A program made the position numbers and the translations under genes. The notes under the pieces were generated by a model. The model had not been told where the DNA came from. It ran no database searches and was given only the letters and a program-made list of their open reading frames with translations. From the NCBI GenBank assembly GCA_002730485.1, contig PCAH01000131.1, positions 1 to 32,579 of the forward strand: a stretch of 32,579 nucleotides of DNA, given 5' to 3'. This DNA comes from Dehalococcoidia bacterium (GTDB taxonomy: Bacteria; Chloroflexota; Dehalococcoidia; UBA3495). Below are positions 23,887 to 31,314 of the stretch, in pieces (the first letter of the stretch is position 1; each line of letters opens with the position of its first letter).

Positions 23887-25512
23887 ATGGCGGACAAGCA
23901 ACTTACATTCGATGAAGAAGCCCGCGCCAGTTTGATGCGTGGGGTTGATGAACTTAAGAAGGTCGTTGGAATCACCCTTGGCCCCAGCGGTAGAAACGTA
24001 CTGCTAAGCCGCATGTTTGGACTGCCCATAGTCTGCAGCGACGGCGTCACCGTGGCCAAAGAAGTTGAACTGGAAGAGCCCTACGAGAACCTGGGCGCTC
24101 AGCTGGTCAAAGAGGCCGCAGCCAAGACCAACGACGCGGTTGGCGACGGCACCACCACCTCCGTCGTGCTAACCCAGTCGATCGTACAAAACGGATTCAT
24201 GAACGTGGCCTCCGGTGCCAACGGGATGGGCATCCGCGACGGCGTGGACATGGCCGTTGCCGCCGTGGTCGCCGAGTTGAAGACCATGGCCATCCCAGTT
24301 GAAGACAAGGAGCGAGTCGCCCGAGTAGCCGCTCTCTCCGCCCATGAGGAACCCATCGCCGCCCTGTTGGCCGACGCTCTAGACAAGGTTGGCCGAGACG
24401 GCGTTGTGACCATTGAAGAGTCCAAATCCATGGACGACGACCTCGAATTCGTGGAAGGCGTACGCGTTGACCGCGGCTACCTCTCTCCCCACTTCGTCAG
24501 CGACACACAGCGCATGGAAGCCGCCATCGACAGTCCCATGTTCCTGATCACCGACCAGAAGATCAGCTCACCCAACGAAGTTGTAGGGATCATGGAGAAG
24601 ATGCTCCAGGCCCAGGTCCGCTCACTGGTGATCATCGCCGAGGATGTCGAGGGTGAAGCTCTCTCAACCCTGGTGGTCAACAAGATGCGCGGCACCATCG
24701 ATTGCGTCGCCATCAAAGCCCCTGGATTTGGCGAGCGCCGTAAGGCCCTGTTGGAAGACATCGCTATCGTCACTGGCGGCACGGTGATCAGCGCCGACCG
24801 TGGCATGAACGTCGCCGACGCCGAGATCGAGAACCTGGGCACAGCCCGTCGTCTGGTGGCCAACAAAGACGAGTCCACCATCGTCGAAGGCCGGGGCGAT
24901 GACCAGGCCATCAAAGAAAGACTGGAACAACTGAGGGTCCAGATCGAAGAAACCAGCTCCGACTACGACCGCGAAAAACTGCAAGAGCGCATGGCCGCCT
25001 TGGTTGGCGGTGTTGCTGTCCTGAAGATCGGCGGAGCCACCGAGCCGGAGATCACAGAGCGAAAATCCAGGGCAGAAGACGCCTTGTCAGCCACACGCGC
25101 AGCCATCGAAGAGGGCATCGTCCCCGGCGGTGGAGTTGCGCTGGTCCGCGCCGGACGCGTGTTGGACGACTTGGTAAAGACAGTTGAAGGCGACCAGGCC
25201 GTGGGAGTCCGGATGGTCCGAGACGCCCTTGCCGCGCCCCTGCTGCTCATCTCAGATAACGCCGGTCACGAAGGCCAGGTTGTTCTCGACGCGGTAAAGA
25301 ATGGCAAGGACGACTGGGGCTTCGACGCCGATAAAGGCGAGTACTGCAACCTGATCGAAGCCGGTATCATCGACCCGGTCAAAGTCACCCGTTCCGCCCT
25401 TGAGAACGCGGGCAGCATCGCCGGTATGATGATGACCACTCAGGCAATCATCACGGAGATCCCTGAGTTCATCCCGCTGCCTGCTGACATCCAAGACTTC
25501 ATGCACGACTAA
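23887..25512 (+). CDS. groEL: Chaperonin GroEL (variant without GGM tail)
   Basis: A 541-residue group I chaperonin that folds proteins in an ATP-driven double ring. The ATP site is intact: GITLGPSGRNV at 28-38, SDGVTVAKEVELE, and DAVGDGTTTSV with GDGTT at 86-90, then SRAEDALSATRAAIEEGIVPGGG. It differs from typical GroEL in having Ser for the Lys of GPKGRNV, FGLPIVCSDG instead of FGAPTITxDG, and a C-terminus ending IQDFMHD in place of the Gly-Gly-Met repeats. There is no groES next to it, so this may be a second GroEL paralogue of the genome. The ATG at 23887 follows GAGGAG by eight bases. Confidence 0.93.
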   Translation: MADKQLTFDEEARASLMRGVDELKKVVGITLGPSGRNVLLSRMFGLPIVCSDGVTVAKEVELEEPYENLGAQLVKEAAAKTNDAVGDGTTTSVVLTQSIVQNGFMNVASGANGMGIRDGVDMAVAAVVAELKTMAIPVEDKERVARVAALSAHEEPIAALLADALDKVGRDGVVTIEESKSMDDDLEFVEGVRVDRGYLSPHFVSDTQRMEAAIDSPMFLITDQKISSPNEVVGIMEKMLQAQVRSLVIIAEDVEGEALSTLVVNKMRGTIDCVAIKAPGFGERRKALLEDIAIVTGGTVISADRGMNVADAEIENLGTARRLVANKDESTIVEGRGDDQAIKERLEQLRVQIEETSSDYDREKLQERMAALVGGVAVLKIGGATEPEITERKSRAEDALSATRAAIEEGIVPGGGVALVRAGRVLDDLVKTVEGDQAVGVRMVRDALAAPLLLISDNAGHEGQVVLDAVKNGKDDWGFDADKGEYCNLIEAGIIDPVKVTRSALENAGSIAGMMMTTQAIITEIPEFIPLPADIQDFMHD

Positions 25513-25544
25513 CCAGGTCGTACACCCACTAACAGGCTAACATT

Positions 25545-25593
25545 GGCCCGAACAGTCACCCAAGTAAAAGTGGCTCTTCGGGCCAAATTTTTT
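25545..25593 (+). terminator. Rho-independent terminator after groEL
   Basis: GGCCCGAA (25545-25552) pairs perfectly with TTCGGGCC (25577-25584) over a 24-base loop, followed after AAA by six T. It separates groEL from the downstream dUTPase-like gene. Confidence 0.8.
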
Positions 25594-25619
25594 ACTCAAC
25601 TATGGGAGTGGATTAGAAG

Positions 25620-26138
25620 ATGCCGGGTACCCCTCTGGACCGCGATTCCATCGGCCACATGATTGAAAGGACCCCACCACTGTTGGAGGATTTCCTGTCC
25701 CTTGAGGCCCAACTACAGCCCAACGGCTTCGACATGACGGTCCGTGAGGTTGCCAAGTTGACCAACCCCGGGGCAGTCGGGGCTGATGACGCCGACCGGG
25801 TTCTCTCTGAAACCGAATCCATGGATTTTGGGCCAGACGGCTGGCTGCAACTAGAGCCAGGCCCCTACCTGGTCACCTTCAACGAGGTAGTCAACCTGCC
25901 GCTGGATATCATGGCTCTGGGTCGACCACGATCCAGCCTGCTCCGCAGCGGGGTGGGAGTGCACACCGCAGTTTGGGACGCTGGATACCACGGACGCTCC
26001 CAAGCTCTGCTCGTTGTCTACCACCCAGATGGGTACCGGGTGCAACGAGACGCCCGTCTGATGCAATTGGTGTTCTTTCAAATGGAGACCGGCGCGAGCC
26101 AGGGCTACCAGGGCCGGTACCAGTCCGAGGGTCTTTAG
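25620..26138 (+). CDS. Archaeal-type dUTPase / dCTP deaminase family protein
   Basis: A 172-residue member of the dUTPase/dCTP deaminase beta-fold. It contains LQPNGFDMTVREV near residue 33, the signature GRPRSSLLRSGVGVHTAVWDAGYHG, and the closing GYQGRYQSEG, which resembles the uracil-clasping C-terminal tail of archaeal dUTP diphosphatases. It would keep dUTP low or make dUMP from dCTP; telling the two activities apart needs alignment. Start ATG at 25620 follows GGAG about 11 bases upstream. It begins just after the groEL terminator. Confidence 0.85.
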   Translation: MPGTPLDRDSIGHMIERTPPLLEDFLSLEAQLQPNGFDMTVREVAKLTNPGAVGADDADRVLSETESMDFGPDGWLQLEPGPYLVTFNEVVNLPLDIMALGRPRSSLLRSGVGVHTAVWDAGYHGRSQALLVVYHPDGYRVQRDARLMQLVFFQMETGASQGYQGRYQSEGL

Positions 26139-26200
26139 CAGAGGACAGTAAAGACGTCCACCCGGCTCCCTCTCATTCACCGTTACCCCCACCAGCTACT

Positions 26201-26236
26201 GTCATTCTGAGGAGGCCGCAGCCGACGAAGAATCCC
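26201..26236. repeat. Intergenic repeat, half copy 3 (opposite orientation)
   Basis: GTCATTCTGAGG at 26201-26212 and GACGAAGAATCCC at 26224-26236 match the complement of the right half of copy 2 at 14357-14440. The other end (CTCAGGGTGAC) is missing, so this is a truncated or half element. It lies between the dUTPase-like gene and queG. Confidence 0.65.
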
Positions 26237-26312
26237 TTTGCTCCAAACTAAGTCAGTTCAGAACGGCAGTCCCTCGCCAATCCCCTACCGGTGGTAGACT
26301 TCTTCCAAGCCC

Positions 26313-27557
26313 ATGCAAGACCTGAAATCCCACATCCAAACCTATGCTATCGAGTGCGGTTTTGACCTGGTCCGAAGCACCGGAGCAGAGGAGTTCGTCA
26401 AGGACCGTGACGCCGCTCTAGCTCGGGTTGCCGCCGGCCAGATGGATGGGCTCAGCTGGTACACAGAGTCCCGTGTTGAGCGCGGCACAGACCCGCAGCA
26501 GCTGCTCCCGGGAGCACGTTCCATCATCTGCCTGGGACTCAGCTATCTATCGCCAAGCGACGAAGAACAAACGACGTTAAACCAAGGAAATGTCGCTAGG
26601 TACGCCCGGGTCAAGGACTACCACCGGGCCATGAAGCGCCGAATGAAGGCCTTTGTGCGAGGGTTAGAAGATAGGTTGGGGTCGACAATCGGCGCACGTT
26701 GGTACGTGGACGACGGCCCGATGTTGGACCGCGCCGCCGCCGCCCGGTCTGGACTGGGTTGGTTCGGCAAGAGCACCAATATCCTCACTCCGACCCACGG
26801 CTCCTGGATATTGCTTGGCCAGGTTGTCACAGACCTGAAATTAGAGCCGGACGCTCCTCTGAAGAAGACCTGCGGTGAGTGTACCCGCTGCATCGACGAC
26901 TGCCCAACCGGCGCAATCGTTGCGCCATACGTGGTGGACAACGCCCGTTGCATCTCCTACCAGACCATCGAGAATCGGGGTGTGATCCCGTTGGAGATGC
27001 GGCCGCTCATCGGAGATTGGATCTTTGGGTGTGACATCTGTCAGGACGTGTGTCCGGTCAATCGCAAAGCAGCCATCCCGTTACAGCCGATCCAAAAAGC
27101 GGACGGGGTTGGAGTCGCGGGAAAACTGGACTTGGCGGAGCTACTGACTCTTTCAGAAGAAGAATTCCGCGGGCGGTTCCAGGGCACATCCATCATGCGG
27201 GCCAAACGGGTCGGGATGCAAAAAAACGCCTGTGTGGCCCTTGGAAACAGTGGGGATGAATCATCGGTAACAGCTCTCAGAGATGCGTTGGTCAACGAGG
27301 AATCATTGATTCGCGGGCATGCCGCATGGGCGTTGGGTCAAATCGCTACCGCCGAAGCGATCAAGGCGCTGGAGCAATCCATGGAACTGGAAGCCGAGGA
27401 GTACGTACGGGGTGAGGTATCCGAGGCGCTGGCTGAAGCTCGTAAGAAAGCTCAGCCAGCCCTTCGATCTTACTTAGCCCGCCTGGGTCGGCTGGGGCTG
27501 TTGTGCGTTCTGCTTCTTTCGGCCACCGGAGCGTCGACGCCGCTGGCTGTTGGCTGA
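26313..27557 (+). CDS. queG: Epoxyqueuosine reductase with HEAT-like tail
   Basis: A 414-residue cobalamin-dependent epoxyqueuosine reductase that completes queuosine in tRNA. Motifs are RYARVKDYH, YVDDGPMLDRAAAARSGLGW, GKSTNILTP, and the two 4Fe-4S clusters CGECTRCIDDCPTGAI and GCDICQDVCPVN. From about residue 295 to 380 come alanine- and leucine-rich helical repeats (VTALRDALVNEESLIRGHAA, AIKALEQSMELEAEEYVRGE), the HEAT-like extension known from many QueG proteins. The last about 28 residues, from SYLARLGRLG on, are hydrophobic and lie over the end of the convergent EVE-domain gene, so the native stop may have been lost or read past. The ribosome site of the ATG at 26313 is weak. Confidence 0.93.
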   Translation: MQDLKSHIQTYAIECGFDLVRSTGAEEFVKDRDAALARVAAGQMDGLSWYTESRVERGTDPQQLLPGARSIICLGLSYLSPSDEEQTTLNQGNVARYARVKDYHRAMKRRMKAFVRGLEDRLGSTIGARWYVDDGPMLDRAAAARSGLGWFGKSTNILTPTHGSWILLGQVVTDLKLEPDAPLKKTCGECTRCIDDCPTGAIVAPYVVDNARCISYQTIENRGVIPLEMRPLIGDWIFGCDICQDVCPVNRKAAIPLQPIQKADGVGVAGKLDLAELLTLSEEEFRGRFQGTSIMRAKRVGMQKNACVALGNSGDESSVTALRDALVNEESLIRGHAAWALGQIATAEAIKALEQSMELEAEEYVRGEVSEALAEARKKAQPALRSYLARLGRLGLLCVLLLSATGASTPLAVG

Positions 27558-28031
27558 CGGAGTGAAGTCGGCGGGAATATAACCCTTGCCAAAATGCAGC
27601 TTCTTCATCTCTTCTTCAATCAGAGTGAAGTCGTTCTTCGGCAAAAGATGAAGGTTGCCTTGGAAGGCCATATACCAGTCTTCCGGGTTCCAGCGCTTCA
27701 CGTATTCCAGGCGCGGGGCCAGCAGGTTGGCATCAATGAACTGGTCGTCCCTCAGGATCACACCGGGTTCCAGCTTGATGTGGTACGGAAACCCTGAGCT
27801 CCCCTCATTGACCCAGATCGGCTCATCGTCTTCATAGAAGGAAGACATCGCTGTGGCCGTGGCCGCAAAACGCCTCAAATGGGAGATATACAGCAGGACC
27901 CGGTCTCCCTCGGTTATCCGTTGCACCTTGCGGCGGTGTTGGGCCTTCAAACCGAGAAGGGTAAACCCCCGGCTCTGTGTGATCCGGAAATTTTCTTCGT
28001 TATTTATCATCATCCAGAAATTACTGGGCAT
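27474..28031 (-). CDS. EVE-domain (PUA-like) protein
   Basis: A 185-residue protein. Residues 1-145 form an EVE domain: NFWMMINNEENFRITQSRGF, then VQRITEGDRVLLYISHLRRF and the pair PIWVNEG and PYHIKLEPGV. EVE domains have the PUA fold and are thought to bind modified bases in RNA or DNA. The tail from about 160 is basic and low in complexity (SQRRRRSGGRKKQNAQQPQP), probably disordered and nucleic-acid-binding. GTG at 28037 is in frame, but ATG at 28031 has AGAGG five bases upstream, so I chose it. The last 84 bases overlap the 3' end of queG tail to tail. Confidence 0.85.
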   Translation of the reverse strand: MPSNFWMMINNEENFRITQSRGFTLLGLKAQHRRKVQRITEGDRVLLYISHLRRFAATATAMSSFYEDDEPIWVNEGSSGFPYHIKLEPGVILRDDQFIDANLLAPRLEYVKRWNPEDWYMAFQGNLHLLPKNDFTLIEEEMKKLHFGKGYIPADFTPSANSQRRRRSGGRKKQNAQQPQPTQAG

Positions 28032-28092
28032 AAGCACCTCTAAGCGGTCAGACGCTGATAGAAATCGGCAATATAGCGTCCGCTCACTATTC

Positions 28093-28102
28093 TATCATGA
28101 TA
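28093..28102. promoter_or_regulatory. Palindrome in the divergent EVE/thiolase spacer
   Basis: TATCATGATA is a perfect 10-base palindrome in an AT-rich spacer, about 60 bases upstream of the EVE ATG. A similar half (TATCATTTA) follows 8 bases later. It may be an operator; nothing confirms this. Confidence 0.25.
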
Positions 28103-28166
28103 AATACTATCATTTACCACTTAGACCCCATCAATAGCGGAAATTTGGCTCGGGAAAGTAGATGAA

Positions 28167-28206
28167 GCGGTGTTGTGCTGTATCGGGCGGTGTTGTACTA
28201 TCAGGC
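28167..28206 (+). promoter_or_regulatory. Tandem 20-base repeat overlapping a promoter
   Basis: Two 20-base units (28167-28186 and 28187-28206) share GCGGTGTTGT followed by (G/A)CT(G/A)T. They cover a possible promoter: TTGTGC (28173-28178), 17 bases, TACTAT (28196-28201). The thiolase-like gene begins about 70 bases downstream. Binding of a dimeric regulator to the tandem sites is an inference. Confidence 0.35.
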
Positions 28207-28277
28207 GTGCTTGAACACCCCTGGCAACATGCACGCTTACCAACACAGAATTACACGCTTCAAAAGAGGATTTTGAA

Positions 28278-29444
28278 ATGACCACAGGACAGCGGGATAT
28301 CGCCATCGTCGGAGTCGCCGAATCAGACATCATGGGCACCGTCCCGAATAAATCTTCCTTGCAACACCACGCTGAGGCTGGCCACAACGCACTGGCCGAC
28401 GCTGGTCTGTCCAAGAGCGACGTTGACGGCCTCCTGACCGCCGGTGGCTCCACCCTGGTAACAGCGGAGTACATGGGCATCCAGCCGACTTTTACAGATA
28501 GCACCACCGTGGGCGGCTCGTCATTCGTCATACACGTGGCCCACGCCATGGCCGCCGTCCGCGCCGGATATTGCGAGGTCGCGCTGATCACCCACGGGCA
28601 GGCCGGCCGTTCTGCCCGGGCCAGGTTCCCTGCCGACGGCAACCTTCCCTTCAGTCAATATGAAGCGCCATACGGGATAATCGGCGCGCCAATCAACTAC
28701 TCCCTGGCCTGCTCTCGCTACATGCACCAATACGGAGAAGAGCGCACCCGCCAGGGTATGGCAGAAGTGGCTGTGGCCACTAGGAAGTGGGCGAATCTCA
28801 ACCCCAAGGCACTGATGCATGACACGACCATGAGCTTTGACGAGTACCACGACTCCCGCTGGGTGTCTTACCCGTTTCACCTGTTTGACTGCTGCCTGGT
28901 AACCGACTCCGGAGCGGCCATCGTCGTGACCACCGCAGAGCGGGCCAAGACATTACCCAAGAAGCCGATCTACGTGTTGGGCGCCGGTGAAGGTCACGAC
29001 CACAACATCGTCAGTCAGATGCCCGATTACACTTCTACGTGGGCCAGGCGGTCCGGTCCTTTGGCAATGCAGCGGGCTGGCATCACCCATGACGACCTGG
29101 ACCTGACCATGATCTACGACTCCTTCACCTACACAGTGATGGTCACCCTGGAGAGCCTGGGTTTCTGCGCACCTGGTGAAGCTGCGGACTTCGTCGCCAA
29201 CCAGCGCACTGCTCCTGGTGGGGACTTCTCTTTGAACACCAACGGCGGCGGCCTGTCCTACACGCACCCCGGTATGTACGGCAGCTTCCTGTTGGTGGAA
29301 GCGGTGCGACAAATGCGGGGAGAGGCTGGAGACCGGCAGGTCAAGAGCAAGAAGGACCCCAGCCAAGATCCCAAGATCTCCCTGGTCAACGGCACCGGCG
29401 GTTCACTCTCATCCACTGGTACAGTGATACTCGCCACCGACTAG
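28278..29444 (+). CDS. Thiolase-family protein (SCP-x/acetyl-CoA acetyltransferase-like)
   Basis: A 388-residue thiolase-fold protein of the SCP-x-like branch. It starts DIAIVGVAESDIMG, has LADAGLSKSDVDGLLT, VGGSSFVIHVAHAMAAVRAG at about 78-97, and the C-terminal GGGLSYTHPGMYG and NGTGGSLSSTGTVIL. The position of the first catalytic Cys of degradative thiolases reads Ser (SS at 81-82), as is common in this branch, so its chemistry is uncertain. Such genes often sit beside a DUF35 OB-fold protein; none is seen here. The ATG at 28278 follows GAGG by eight bases. A strong terminator follows the stop. Confidence 0.88.
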   Translation: MTTGQRDIAIVGVAESDIMGTVPNKSSLQHHAEAGHNALADAGLSKSDVDGLLTAGGSTLVTAEYMGIQPTFTDSTTVGGSSFVIHVAHAMAAVRAGYCEVALITHGQAGRSARARFPADGNLPFSQYEAPYGIIGAPINYSLACSRYMHQYGEERTRQGMAEVAVATRKWANLNPKALMHDTTMSFDEYHDSRWVSYPFHLFDCCLVTDSGAAIVVTTAERAKTLPKKPIYVLGAGEGHDHNIVSQMPDYTSTWARRSGPLAMQRAGITHDDLDLTMIYDSFTYTVMVTLESLGFCAPGEAADFVANQRTAPGGDFSLNTNGGGLSYTHPGMYGSFLLVEAVRQMRGEAGDRQVKSKKDPSQDPKISLVNGTGGSLSSTGTVILATD

Positions 29445-29520
29445 GCAAAACAACAAGTACCGCCGGTACTAAAACGTAGCAGGGCATTAGAACGTCTCGC
29501 TACAACCAATCCGCATTTAT

Positions 29521-29547
29521 AACGGCCCGTTTCACGGGTCGTTTTTT
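29521..29547 (+). terminator. Rho-independent terminator after the thiolase-like gene
   Basis: AACGGCCCGT (29521-29530) and ACGGGTCGTT (29534-29543) form a 10-pair stem with one G-U and a TTC loop. The T-run at 29542-29547 overlaps the 3' end of the stem. Confidence 0.88.
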
Positions 29548-29619
29548 ATTAATTTTAAAAAAAATCAAAAAAACTGCATTTCCCCGTTTATGTTTGCTGA
29601 GAAAGATCCAAAGTAGCTG

Positions 29620-29628
29620 TGCTAGGGT
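29620..29628 (+). promoter_or_regulatory. Possible extended -10 promoter of the Xer gene
   Basis: TGCTAGGGT at 29620-29628 is a weak extended -10 candidate. If used, transcription starts near 29635, downstream of the first in-frame start at 29594, which supports the ATG at 29717 as the true start. Confidence 0.25.
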
Positions 29629-29716
29629 GACAACATATTTATGGGTTGGTGTCTTCTTAATCATTTGGACGCCTTCTCATCATCTGTCACGCCGATGGCG
29701 AAAGGATATTAACTTC

Positions 29717-30697
29717 ATGGATCGCACTATTTCTTCTTTTCTTCAGCACCTCATAGTCGAAAAGGGCTTCTCCCGCAACACCTCGGACGCATACCGGAAC
29801 GACCTTGGCCAGTTCTGGGAATTCATCCAAGACCAGACCAATGTCCATACAAACGGCAATGGGAATGGACATTCCAACGGTAATGGCAACGGCCTCAGCA
29901 ACGGAAACGGCAGCAAAGACGCCAGCCAGATCTGGTCTACCGTCGACATCAACATCCTCAACAAGTACATAGAGGACCTGCGCGTACGCAAGGGCTACCG
30001 AGACACCACCACCGCCCGGAAGGTGGCCTCCATCAAGTCTTTCTTCGGATTCCTCTCAGAGAACAACATCATCACCGAAGACCCAACAGAATCGATGGGT
30101 TCTCCACGGGTCGGTCGCACACTTCCCAAGTTTCTGCCGGAAGAAGAAGTGACCACTCTGCTGGACGTCGCCTACAAGTCCGGCACCAATGAGGGCCACC
30201 GAGACGCAGTGATAATGGAGCTGCTCTACGCCACCGGCCTTCGTGTCGGCGAGCTTGTGTCCTTGAACATGCAGGATGTGGACCTATCTGAGTCGTACAT
30301 CCGCTGCATGGGCAAAGGCTCCAAAGAGCGCATAGTCCATCTTTACCCCAAAGCCCTTGAAGAGCTCCGGCGTTACCTGAAGCACGCAAGGGTTGCACTT
30401 TTGGGACACCGACGCACCGAGCCGTCCCTGTTCGTCAACCACCGTGGCGAACGGCTGACCCGGCAGTGGGTTTGGACCATTCTCAAGACCTACGCTCCGA
30501 AGGCCGGAATCCAGCAGAACATCACACCGCACACTCTGCGGCACAGCTTTGCCACCCATCTGCTGCAAAACGGCGCTTCCCTGCGACACGTGCAGGAACT
30601 TCTGGGTCACTCCAGTATCTCCACAACCCAGGTGTACACCCACCTGACCAACGGATACGTGGAGAAGGAATACGCAAAGAGCCACCCACGGGCCTGA
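29717..30697 (+). CDS. Tyrosine recombinase XerC/XerD with Asn-Gly insert
   Basis: A 326-residue site-specific recombinase of the Xer type, which resolves chromosome dimers at dif. All catalytic residues are visible: Arg176 (ATGLRVGEL), Lys200/203 (GKGSKER), His272 and Arg275 (HTLRHSFATHLL), His298 (LGHSS) and nucleophile Tyr307 (QVYTHL). The N-terminal SAM-like core-binding domain (SSFLQHLIVEKGFSRNTSDAY) is interrupted at about 45-66 by a low-complexity Asn-Gly tract not found in ordinary Xer proteins. The frame is open to 29594, but ATG at 29717 follows AAAGGA and gives the usual N-terminus. Whether it is XerC or XerD is not decided. A strong terminator follows. Confidence 0.92.
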   Translation: MDRTISSFLQHLIVEKGFSRNTSDAYRNDLGQFWEFIQDQTNVHTNGNGNGHSNGNGNGLSNGNGSKDASQIWSTVDINILNKYIEDLRVRKGYRDTTTARKVASIKSFFGFLSENNIITEDPTESMGSPRVGRTLPKFLPEEEVTTLLDVAYKSGTNEGHRDAVIMELLYATGLRVGELVSLNMQDVDLSESYIRCMGKGSKERIVHLYPKALEELRRYLKHARVALLGHRRTEPSLFVNHRGERLTRQWVWTILKTYAPKAGIQQNITPHTLRHSFATHLLQNGASLRHVQELLGHSSISTTQVYTHLTNGYVEKEYAKSHPRA

Positions 30698-30750
30698 TCG
30701 CCGCACCGCATATCAAGCATCAGGACCAATCGGTTTTGAGCTGATGACAA

Positions 30751-30808
30751 AAGGGCAGTCTAGCGCGGTTATTCCAATAATCCCGCGTTCACGGACTGCC
30801 CTTTTTTT
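30751..30808 (+). terminator. Rho-independent terminator after the Xer gene
   Basis: AAGGGCAGTC (30751-30760) pairs with GACTGCCCTT (30794-30803). A second inner stem, CGCGG-TTATT with AATAA-TC-CCGCG, stacks within. The T-run reaches 30808. Confidence 0.88.
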
Positions 30809-30906
30809 GGGATAGCTGATATAGTTGATTAGCTGATTAGAGCCTGAATATCGTCTTTAATCGGCCTAATATTAGATTGATATACCCCCTCAGGAGATAC
30901 CTGCTC

Positions 30907-31308
30907 ATGCCTGCTAAAGGTCGCCGCACTGCATCCCGGCAGGGACAACTGAAGCGGAAGAAGACTCAAAAGGGACCCAGTGGTATACCCGCCGCTAACC
31001 GGGGAGTGACAGTACCCGAAAACGATGACGCCGTTGCCGTACCGGCAGGCGTAGATGAAGCCGAGATCGAATCCTCTGAAACGGGTGAGACCAGTTCTGT
31101 AGCCACCGCTGCTACTGCCGCCCCTCAACCGGCCCGGACCGCTCCAGCACCCCGCACGCCTCGTGGAGAATTCGCCGGTCAGGGACAGAACCGGCTGCGA
31201 GGCGAAAGGCCTGCAGCTTACCTTTATGTGGGAGCCGAGTTCCGTAGGATAGCTGCGCTCACCTCAGTGATCATCGCTGCTCTAGTTGTCCTCGGAATAT
31301 TTCTCTAA
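30907..31308 (+). CDS. Hypothetical protein with basic N-terminus and C-terminal membrane anchor
   Basis: A 133-residue protein of unknown function. The first 25 residues are strongly basic (GRRTASRQGQLKRKKTQKG), residues about 40-65 are acidic, then comes an Ala/Pro-rich linker (ATAAPQPARTAPAPRTPRG). The last about 19 residues (ALTSVIIAALVVLGIFL at the end) are one hydrophobic segment, so it looks tail-anchored with its bulk in the cytoplasm. The ATG at 30907 follows AGGAG by ten bases; the frame is open to 30877 without a better site. It ends six bases before uvrC, so they are probably one transcript. The basic region suggests nucleic-acid or ribosome contact, but that is inference. Confidence 0.75.
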   Translation: MPAKGRRTASRQGQLKRKKTQKGPSGIPAANRGVTVPENDDAVAVPAGVDEAEIESSETGETSSVATAATAAPQPARTAPAPRTPRGEFAGQGQNRLRGERPAAYLYVGAEFRRIAALTSVIIAALVVLGIFL

Positions 31309-31314
31309 GACCCC

